The position numbers and the translations under genes were made by a program. Below are positions 5,941 to 12,247 of a stretch of DNA of 12,247 bases, in pieces. The notes beneath the pieces are model-generated. The model was not told where the DNA came from. It worked only from the letters and a program-made list of their open reading frames with translations, and ran no database searches. Every line of letters begins with the position of its first letter. Position 1 is the stretch's first letter. The DNA is from Thermoplasmata archaeon (GTDB taxonomy: Archaea; Thermoplasmatota; E2; DHVEG-1), in NCBI GenBank assembly GCA_030641605.1, contig DAOWHD010000046.1:1-12247 (forward strand), in the 5' to 3' direction.

Positions 5941-8169
5941 ATGGGGGAAGATCTCTGCTCATATAATGTCATAACAAAAACAGATAATAAGACACTGACC
6001 ATTGATTGCCGGCGATGCAACATTGGAAACTCTACGATATTTGACAAAAACTGCAGGTCAAATATTCTTAGAATACTTCAAACAGAACATGGCGTAGACG
6101 CAATCATACTTAATCATGCTCTTGTCCAAGTTTTCAGAGCAGAGGAATTAGACACTATCAAAGAATTAGCCCGCTTTATTGACGGGGTAAGTGTATACGG
6201 TGATTTGAAACTACCAAGTGAAAAATTTGACATATGTGAGAAGTGCAGTAAAAATAGACATGAGGAAATAAGAAAAATAATTGAATTATCTAAGACCGAT
6301 CCCATCAAGGCTTTGCTGAACCTTGAAGAAATTGTGAAAAGGAAAGAATATACAGACAAAAGATGCGTCAATTGCCACAGAAAATACAAAGATATCATTT
6401 CTGAGATGATATCAAAAGCTGAGTTCAGACGACGTGCCACAGAAAAAACAATTGACAGCGAATTCTTTTATGCCAAATACATAAGACCATATGTCAGACC
6501 AGGTTTCATAGATTCTTACATTCAACTTGATCCGCCACCAGATGCTGTTTTTTTAGAGTCCTACGAAGTGCAACGTAATAAGGGGGGCCGGCCAATAAAC
6601 ATCTCGCTATATGTGCTTAGGACACGACCTGAGAAACTTTATTTTGTGGTCCCTTTAGAATATGATCTGCCACGTAGCGAGATATATCTATTGGAAAAGG
6701 TTAAACGACATCTTTCTCACCATAGGCCAAAGGACGCTTCTTTTATGGATGCGAATACTGCAAGAGAATATTTTCGACATTTTGGGAGACAAGTCATAAC
6801 TAAGCTTGTTAAAGAAGGGGAATTTGACATCAATGCAAGTAGGATTGAACTTCTGTCTGACATTTTCGCTCGCTACACTGCAGGTTTTGGAATACTTGAG
6901 GACATTTTACTGGATTCTAGAATACAGGATATCTATGTAAATGCACCTGTAACCAACAACCCATTACATCTTGTAGTAGATGGGGAAGAATATACTTCAA
7001 ATGTATATTTGTCCGTTAGCGACGTAGATACTCTTGCATCTCGCTTTAGAGCTCTGAGTGGCAGAGCATTTTCCGAAGCCTCACCAGTAATGGACATGGA
7101 TCTTAAGAACTATCATACCCGTGTGACTGCTATCAGCAACCCTCTTACTCCACATGGCATCGCTTTTGCATTGAGAAAACATCGACAGAAACCGTGGACT
7201 CTTGCACATTTTATAGCAAACAAGATGATCTCTCCAGCCGCTGCTGGATTTTTAAGTTTCTTAATCGATGGCCAAGCATCCCTTCTCATAGCTGGAAGTC
7301 GCGGATCTGGCAAAACATCTCTTCTTAGCGCGTTAATCCTTGAGATACCTCAGCGTTTTAGAATCCTTACTATTGAAGACACATCCGAGATACCTGTAGA
7401 GATTCTTCAAAAACATGGATACAAAATACAGTCATTAATTACTAAATCAATATCTTCAGGTTCAAATTCCGCAGAAATCAATCCAACTGATGCTCTTAGA
7501 ACCGCTCTGCGTCTTGGAGAATCGGTTTTAATACTGGGGGAGGTTCGAGGCGTTGAAGCCAAGGTCTTATTTGAGGCCATGAGAGTTGGTGCTGCAGGCA
7601 ATTTAATCATGGGAACAATACATGGATCCACAACTAGAGATGTCTATGAACGAGTTGTCTATGATATCGGCATACCACCAACATCATTTAAAGCTGTAGA
7701 TTCCGTAGTAGTTGCCGCCCCTATCAGATCAGAAGGAGGAATAGAACGTAAACGAAGAGTTGTACAGATATCAGAAATCACAAAAACAGGATGGACCGTT
7801 GATCCAGAACCTGACAGTGTCTTTCAAGACATAATGATATACAACACAAAGAAGGACGAGCTGATCCCTACAAATCTACTTGATATGGGACAGTCAGAGA
7901 CAATAGGAAACATTGCTAAGAAATGGGGAATTACTATAGAAAAAGCACTTCAAAATATAAAACTCAGAACTTTCATCAAAAAAACCTTAGCTGATTACAG
8001 CAAAGACAATGAAGAGTTGTTGGAAGCACATGCCTCCAGAGATGCCAACAACGCTTTTTGGATGTTTATTGAGGAAAGTAAATTGCAAAATGATGAAGTA
8101 AACTATGACCAGATAAGAAGAAAATGGCTGAAATGGTTCAAAGAATACATCGGAAGAATAGTACCATGA
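5941..8169 (+). CDS. Type II/IV secretion system ATPase (FlaI/TadA/VirB11 family) with Cys-rich N-terminus
   Basis: This 742-residue ATPase should power assembly or export by a type IV pilus-like or Tad-like machine at the cytoplasmic face. Motifs are complete: Walker A GSRGSGKTS at 452-460, Asp box LTIEDTSEIP just after, Walker B LILGEVRG with E534, and His box GTIHGST with H561. The N-terminal part is unusual: C23/C26 (CRRC) and C38, then C99/C102 (CEKC) and C142/C145 (CVNC), a set that could bind zinc. The middle region, about 340-440, is the family's N-domain (GFGILEDILLDSRIQDIYVN). The frame is open to 5770, but that stretch is antisense to the HerA-like gene; ATG 5941, with GAGG upstream and a well-placed TATA box, is the better start. 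The last codon overlaps the next gene as ATGA. Confidence 0.92.
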   Translation: MGEDLCSYNVITKTDNKTLTIDCRRCNIGNSTIFDKNCRSNILRILQTEHGVDAIILNHALVQVFRAEELDTIKELARFIDGVSVYGDLKLPSEKFDICEKCSKNRHEEIRKIIELSKTDPIKALLNLEEIVKRKEYTDKRCVNCHRKYKDIISEMISKAEFRRRATEKTIDSEFFYAKYIRPYVRPGFIDSYIQLDPPPDAVFLESYEVQRNKGGRPINISLYVLRTRPEKLYFVVPLEYDLPRSEIYLLEKVKRHLSHHRPKDASFMDANTAREYFRHFGRQVITKLVKEGEFDINASRIELLSDIFARYTAGFGILEDILLDSRIQDIYVNAPVTNNPLHLVVDGEEYTSNVYLSVSDVDTLASRFRALSGRAFSEASPVMDMDLKNYHTRVTAISNPLTPHGIAFALRKHRQKPWTLAHFIANKMISPAAAGFLSFLIDGQASLLIAGSRGSGKTSLLSALILEIPQRFRILTIEDTSEIPVEILQKHGYKIQSLITKSISSGSNSAEINPTDALRTALRLGESVLILGEVRGVEAKVLFEAMRVGAAGNLIMGTIHGSTTRDVYERVVYDIGIPPTSFKAVDSVVVAAPIRSEGGIERKRRVVQISEITKTGWTVDPEPDSVFQDIMIYNTKKDELIPTNLLDMGQSETIGNIAKKWGITIEKALQNIKLRTFIKKTLADYSKDNEELLEAHASRDANNAFWMFIEESKLQNDEVNYDQIRRKWLKWFKEYIGRIVP

Positions 8170-10157
8170 AAGAGGATACGCACTGGTTTGAAAAAGGAAC
8201 AGCATTTGCAAAGAAATATTTTTCATGGATGACAGTAGACAATAGTAGAACCCAACAAAAAATCAAAAAATACTTCACACAAGAATATATAGATAATCTC
8301 AATTTCACAGGATTAAACGTTGAGCCGCACGGCATACTAATTTTTGCCTATGCAGGGGCACTAATATCTTTTATTTCTGTTTTCATAATAGATCTAATTA
8401 TTATATTTTCATACGGTACAAACATCGAAGCGATTGATGTTTTAACATTGCTTCTTATGATTGCTACTTCGATTTTTTTCCCACTTACCATAATGAACTT
8501 GTTAGCCAATTATCCTAAAACGTATGCCCGCTACATCAAAATTCATTCTCTTGGAGACATCCCTGAAGTTCTAAGTTATCTTGTAATGTATCTAAAGTTA
8601 GTACCTAACCTTGAAAATAGTGTAAAATTTGCAACATCCGAATCATCTACCTCTTTAGTGAAAGAACTTCGTAAAATGCTTTGGGATATGGAAATAAGAG
8701 TATATTATGGAATTGATGATGCATTTATAAGTTTTGCAAATTTCTGGGGAAAATGGAGTGAACATTTCAAAAGGGCGTTGCATCTAATACGAAGTTCAAT
8801 CCACGAATCAGAAGAAGCACAACGAATAATCACACTTAACAGAGCTCTTGATGTAGGTTTGGATGGCACCAGAGATCTGATGAATAAATTTGCCAGCAAA
8901 CTACATCAACCTACAATGTTCATCTATTCAATAGGGATTATGATTCCTCTTTCCATCATCGCTATGCTACCTGCCGCTGGGTTAATAGGTATGAAAATTA
9001 CAATATTCCAGGTTTTCCTCCTGTACGACATCATTCTTCCTCTGTTTATATTTTTATATACTCGTAAAATTCTCCTCTCCAGACCAGCAACGTTTAATCC
9101 TCCTAACATACCTAGCGATCATCCTGATTTAGTGAACATTGATAAACACAAAGGATTGATTATATCCGTAGCAGCTGGGTTGCTGATTGCTTTACCTGGC
9201 ATTTTTTCCATGATAGTTCCAATATATGTAGAAAATAATTCATCAAATGACATTCTAAACTTTGTGTCCAATCCTGCTGGTCTGAACAGTTATTTCCCTG
9301 TAACTCTCTTCATCATATGGGGCATTGCTACAACAATTACGATTTACAGCCTAAGTGTGTATCGCCCCTATAAAAAAATAAGAGACAATATCAAACAGAT
9401 TGAAAGGGAATTCAGTGATGCACTTTACATACTTGGTAAAAGAATCAGTGAAGAAAAATCGCCGGAGAAAAGTTTCATATATGCGGCAAAAACCATGGAA
9501 GGTGCAGAAATTGCAGAAGTATTCAGCCAAACTGGATACAATCTAGCAGCAATGCACACTAACATTAGCAATGCATTATTCAGCCCAGAATACGGATCCT
9601 TGAGATACGTCTATTCAGATCGCATCAGAGCAATAATGCATTTGTTTGTGGAAGGCATTCAGAAAAGTCAGAGGTCGGCAAGTATTTCCATCATTCGTAT
9701 AGCCGACCATCTTAAAGAACTGCAACAGGTTGAAAGCAAAATAAAAGACACACTTTATTCCCTTACCTCCACATTGAGATCAACTGCTGCAATCTTTGCC
9801 CCATTAATAGCCGGTGTTACCCTTGCCATCACTAAGCTGATCTCAAAAATTCTTCAGTCTATGGCCGGTAAATTTCCGACTGAAAGCACCATGGGTTCTT
9901 CAACTATGCTTGCAAGCGTCAGTGAAGCATTTACATTAGAAAATGTTCGACCCGAATATTTTGTTCTAGTGGTAGGCATCTATATCATCGAACTTGTCAT
10001 TCTTTTAACTAGATTTACCAACGGCATTGATGAGGGTGACGATAAGGCAGAATATATGTGTTCTCTGGGAAAAATGATGCCAACAGCAGTAATCGTTCTC
10101 ACGATTACAATTATTATTGGACAGATGCTGTTTTCATCCTTAGTTAGAACGTTCTAA
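8166..10157 (+). CDS. T2SF-domain membrane platform protein (FlaJ/TadB-TadC-like), tandem domains
   Basis: This 663-residue membrane protein is the probable inner-membrane platform that works with the preceding ATPase. Two predicted membrane segments lie near residues 57-82 and 92-113. A first cytoplasmic T2SF domain follows at about 125-245 (GDIPEVLSYLVMYLKLVPNLE), then hydrophobic segments near 250-310, 335-360 and 385-405. A second T2SF domain at about 415-540 begins REFSDALYILGKRISEEKSP, and three more hydrophobic segments end the protein. The architecture resembles TadB and TadC joined in one chain, as in many archaeal homologues. I chose ATG 8166, which forms an ATGA overlap with the ATPase stop and implies translational coupling. 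An in-frame ATG at 8124 would add 14 residues inside the ATPase gene and is less likely. Confidence 0.9.
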   Translation: MKEDTHWFEKGTAFAKKYFSWMTVDNSRTQQKIKKYFTQEYIDNLNFTGLNVEPHGILIFAYAGALISFISVFIIDLIIIFSYGTNIEAIDVLTLLLMIATSIFFPLTIMNLLANYPKTYARYIKIHSLGDIPEVLSYLVMYLKLVPNLENSVKFATSESSTSLVKELRKMLWDMEIRVYYGIDDAFISFANFWGKWSEHFKRALHLIRSSIHESEEAQRIITLNRALDVGLDGTRDLMNKFASKLHQPTMFIYSIGIMIPLSIIAMLPAAGLIGMKITIFQVFLLYDIILPLFIFLYTRKILLSRPATFNPPNIPSDHPDLVNIDKHKGLIISVAAGLLIALPGIFSMIVPIYVENNSSNDILNFVSNPAGLNSYFPVTLFIIWGIATTITIYSLSVYRPYKKIRDNIKQIEREFSDALYILGKRISEEKSPEKSFIYAAKTMEGAEIAEVFSQTGYNLAAMHTNISNALFSPEYGSLRYVYSDRIRAIMHLFVEGIQKSQRSASISIIRIADHLKELQQVESKIKDTLYSLTSTLRSTAAIFAPLIAGVTLAITKLISKILQSMAGKFPTESTMGSSTMLASVSEAFTLENVRPEYFVLVVGIYIIELVILLTRFTNGIDEGDDKAEYMCSLGKMMPTAVIVLTITIIIGQMLFSSLVRTF

Positions 10158-10299
10158 TCTTTTGAACAGAATCATCGCCCATAAAAACAGTTACTGCTAA
10201 AATAGTTGGACCTTTGGTAATGTTATCCTAAAATCAGATTGTGTCAGGGCAGGACATATGCCACCCTATCCAAGTGTTTTCATATCAAAAGCAGATTTC
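10158..10299. other. Convergent intergenic region
   Basis: This 142-bp gap lies between the T2SF gene and the convergent LEA14-like gene. No strong terminator hairpin with a T-run is evident on either strand. On the plus strand a run of 36 codons without stop (about 10189-10310) could be a coding remnant, but it has no start signal or recognisable similarity. Confidence 0.4.
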
Positions 10300-11517
10300 T
10301 TAGGTAAATAGATGCATGTCGTTGTACCCGCCGAAGCCTAACCAGATTGATTGATTAATTCCAGGTATGGTTAAGTTTCCTCGAACCAGCAATAATACTT
10401 CTCCCGGGAAAAGCGTTCCTTGACTTAGGGTAAGCAAATTAGAATAAGGTATAATTTCCTCTCCTCTGATATATGTAAGGTTTTCTGATTTGACTATACT
10501 ATCTTCTAGCTCACATTTACTTATTAGTTGTCTTTCATTGTTTGAGGTGGCATATGTGTAAACTGTGACATCTTCTGCCGTTAAAGTCAGCTTTGTCGGA
10601 TTGTGTATTTCTAGTGTTAAATGCCCAATCAATCCTGTTAGGGAGGCTTCATACTCAGGTTTTATTATCAAATCTATTGGAGAATCTGGAGGTATCAATT
10701 CACTTAAATTTGGAACTTTTACTATGGTTTCTGCTGATATGCTCACGGACTCGTTTACACCTGCTATTTCAGCCCCGGCAGTGGCACTCATATTGATAAA
10801 AAGTATTTTTGCGTTTAACGCTTCGATGAGCATTTTCCCATTACCAGTAAATTCTGCAGAATTCTTATAAGGTATAATGCCTCCAATGATGGTTAGGTTT
10901 CCCACCTTTTTTCCTGTTTCAGTTTCCACTGTCATTGAAATATTTCTAATATGAATATTGAATGCGTTAGGATTGTATGCATCTATTGATACATTAAATC
11001 TGATTCTTTCTTGAGTTATGTCGGAGAAATCTGCTGTTATTTGTATGGACGGTGGAGACACTTGTCCAATCACTTTTTCTATAGATGTTATTATGTCAAC
11101 TGAAAGAGGAATCGTTTTATGAATGAAACCAATGCATAATCCTAAAACACCTGTTATTTTGCTTGTTAACATTTTTGGGCTGCTGCCGTTAAATGCAACA
11201 TGAGCAACTGTAACAAAGGTTTTGTTTTCATTTGGAGGAATACTCCCTCCTTTTATTGTAGCATGTCCTACTTTCTTTCCTTCAGGCGTAATCATAGTTA
11301 TTTCAAAGTTTTTAGCTATCAATTCAAAAGCGTTCTGATTTGAAATATCTATTGTAGTTTCTATTATAACTTCTTTGGAATTTATTTCTATGACATCGAT
11401 ATTGATGGTTGTCACTGGAGTCTGCAATACTTGAATATCAAAAAAGATGAATGAGGCTGCAGTCACATTTATGATGGTTATCATCGATATTAATATGATA
11501 ATAATTTTCATTTTCAT
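10300..11517 (-). CDS. Membrane-anchored extracellular protein with three LEA14/WHy-like domains
   Basis: This 405-residue protein has an N-terminal hydrophobic segment (about residues 4-26) acting as signal peptide or anchor, followed by an exported beta-rich region. Three LEA14/WHy-like units can be seen. Unit 1 holds NQNAF at 60-64 and EGKKVG at 79-84; unit 2 holds NPNAF at 182-186 and TGKKVG at 201-206; unit 3 holds NPTKL at about 306-310. The period is about 122-124 residues. The N-P-x motif after a strand is characteristic of the LEA_2 fold. Many N-x-S/T sequons occur, so N-glycosylation is possible. ATG 11517 is preceded by GTGGAG at 11523-11528. LEA14-like proteins are linked to desiccation stress in plants; in archaea the role is not settled. 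Proximity to the secretion genes hints at a surface role, but it is on the opposite strand from the T2SF gene. Confidence 0.78.
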   Translation of the reverse strand: MKMKIIIILISMITIINVTAASFIFFDIQVLQTPVTTINIDVIEINSKEVIIETTIDISNQNAFELIAKNFEITMITPEGKKVGHATIKGGSIPPNENKTFVTVAHVAFNGSSPKMLTSKITGVLGLCIGFIHKTIPLSVDIITSIEKVIGQVSPPSIQITADFSDITQERIRFNVSIDAYNPNAFNIHIRNISMTVETETGKKVGNLTIIGGIIPYKNSAEFTGNGKMLIEALNAKILFINMSATAGAEIAGVNESVSISAETIVKVPNLSELIPPDSPIDLIIKPEYEASLTGLIGHLTLEIHNPTKLTLTAEDVTVYTYATSNNERQLISKCELEDSIVKSENLTYIRGEEIIPYSNLLTLSQGTLFPGEVLLLVRGNLTIPGINQSIWLGFGGYNDMHLFT

Positions 11518-11772
11518 ATTTTCTCCACTTGCTCTTACCGTTTATCTTATCAAAAAACGAAAGTCAAATATTAAGAATTAGATGTAATAATATAAATGTT
11601 TCTAAATATTAAATATAAAACAAATATTCATCTATATTCTCTCTTTTCCTCCTAAAAACATCCATCAAAAATAGGAGTAACGTACATATCAAAAGGCTTA
11701 GGGCATTGTTACCCCTTATTATCTCCTGGGAAAATTGCGTTTTTCGTAAATATAATAAAGCGAGTTTGAATG
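11518..11772. promoter_or_regulatory. Upstream region of the LEA14-like gene
   Basis: On the minus strand TTTATATTATTAC-like elements near 11602-11584 would place transcription start near 11565, and GTGGAG at 11523-11528 is the ribosome binding site. The rest of this 255-bp region shows no coding potential. AGGG and CCCT at about 11699-11717 can form a short 4-bp stem only. Confidence 0.4.
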
Positions 11773-11928
11773 TTATTTCTGTCTTATACGTGGTGTTTTT
11801 TTGATACGGGCTGGCATTTTAGTTTTCCTTATACGTTTTTTACCTTTCTTTTTCGATTCTCCCTCAGAATGCTCTATGCTCATGCCTTTTTCAATATGGT
11901 GTTTTTGTCTCTCTTTTTTTCTTACCAT
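11773..11928 (-). CDS. Small very basic protein, 51 residues
   Basis: This frame runs from ATG 11928 to TAA 11773-11775 with GGTGA a few bases upstream. I do not recognise the product. Lysine and arginine make up a very large share of it: it opens MVRKKERQKHHIEKG and ends KKTPRIRQK, with the cluster KKKGKKRIRKTK in the middle. No hydrophobic segment or cysteine is present. Such composition suits binding to RNA or DNA, or a ribosome-associated role, but this is inference from charge only. It lies 51 bp downstream of the zinc-ribbon gene on the same strand and may share its transcript. A plus-strand open frame over the same bases is rich in Phe and Leu and is the expected antisense shadow of this lysine-rich gene. 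Confidence 0.6.
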   Translation of the reverse strand: MVRKKERQKHHIEKGMSIEHSEGESKKKGKKRIRKTKMPARIKKTPRIRQK

Positions 11929-11979
11929 TTATTTCACCTTATCCTTATTCTCTTCTAGATCTATTTCATAACTGGCTTT

Positions 11980-12138
11980 TCAATCTTCTATATCCTCCAT
12001 ATCTTCTATAATTTTACTATCCGTTTCACTCAACAATGCTTCATAACAAGGTTTACAATACCACAAATCTTCCATTGTTCGTTCATCTAGCAATTCTTCA
12101 ACCACATCTTTTCCACAGGAATGACAACGAAATTTCAT
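11980..12138 (-). CDS. Small zinc-ribbon protein, 52 residues
   Basis: The frame from ATG 12138 to TGA 11980-11982 encodes a 52-residue protein with CHSCG at residues 5-9 and CKPC at 28-31, two CxxC knuckles separated by 19 residues, the form of a single zinc ribbon. The C-terminal tail is strongly acidic (SKIIEDMEDIED). GGAGGAAGGAG lies just before the start and is a strong ribosome binding site. The protein may bind nucleic acid or a partner protein; no specific function is recognisable. It precedes the basic 51-residue gene on the same strand, so an acidic zinc-ribbon plus basic partner pair is conceivable. It is too short for many gene finders and may be missed in automatic annotation. 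Confidence 0.75.
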   Translation of the reverse strand: MKFRCHSCGKDVVEELLDERTMEDLWYCKPCYEALLSETDSKIIEDMEDIED

Positions 12139-12182
12139 TTTTCTCCTTCCTCCACATCTACACTTTTATAACAACCATTTCT

Positions 12183-12247
12183 TTAAAAGTCTTTCAACGT
12201 CCTCTGCCAGTCATCAGGCAACACAACTCGCCTTTTAACCTCCTGCC
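12183..12247 (-). CDS. 3' end of a gene entering from the right edge
   Basis: On the minus strand the frame read from 12245 is open to TAA 12183-12185 and would end a protein in QEVKRRVVLPDDWQRTLKDF. The other two minus frames contain stops. The sequence looks like a natural C-terminus but only 20 codons are visible. It lies 44 bp upstream of the zinc-ribbon gene and could belong to the same transcript. Confidence 0.4.
   Translation of the reverse strand, partial: QEVKRRVVLPDDWQRTLKDF

Noticed and set aside
10189..10310. Open plus-strand stretch after the T2SF gene, suggesting a decayed secreted-protein tail
   Set aside because: No start signal, short length, and the apparent continuation needs a frameshift; too weak to call a pseudogene.
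11770..11958. 62-codon plus-strand frame rich in Phe and Leu that looks like a membrane peptide
   Set aside because: It is the complement of the Lys/Arg-rich 51-residue minus-strand gene, which has a ribosome binding site; Lys codons (AAA/AAG) read as Phe/Leu on the other strand.

Overview
The window looks archaeal, most likely from an AT-rich euryarchaeon. Upstream regions carry TATA boxes about 26 bp before the inferred transcript starts. Ribosome binding sites are GGTGA/GGAG-like where present, and some starts have none. The protein set is also archaeal: FlaI/TadA-type secretion ATPase, T2SF membrane platform, HerA-like ATPase, archaeal VapB/PIN toxin-antitoxin pair, LEA14-like surface protein. 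A methanogen or ANME relative is possible, but I cannot fix the taxon from sequence alone.

Bases 1-2130 are an accessory, rearranged region. They hold a possible CDS tail at the left edge and a dispersed repeat with four copies of a roughly 28-bp core, two of them inside longer 74-bp units. They also hold the catalytic C-terminal remnant of a tyrosine recombinase, a zinc-ribbon mini-ORF that abuts this remnant head to head at about base 600, a small unknown gene, and a VapBC-type toxin-antitoxin operon. The fourth repeat copy closes this zone.

Bases 2214-3775 (minus strand) carry a winged-helix regulator, with a perfect 7-5-7 inverted repeat just upstream of its start, and a PAPS-dependent sulfotransferase-family gene.

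Bases 3985-10157 form the core module: two gene pairs diverging from a 61-bp intergenic region. Leftward are a HerA-like ATPase and a small one-membrane-segment pilin-like protein. Rightward are a FlaI/VirB11-type ATPase with a Cys-rich N-terminal domain and, overlapping it by ATGA, a 663-residue membrane protein with two T2SF domains. This is the layout of an archaeal type IV pilus-like or Tad-like secretion machine with an added HerA motor. No prepilin peptidase and no clear major pilin are in the window.

Bases 10300-11517 (minus strand) encode a membrane-anchored extracellular protein built from three LEA14/WHy-like repeats. Beyond it are two small minus-strand genes, a 51-residue very basic protein and a 52-residue zinc-ribbon protein, then the 3' end of another gene at the right edge.
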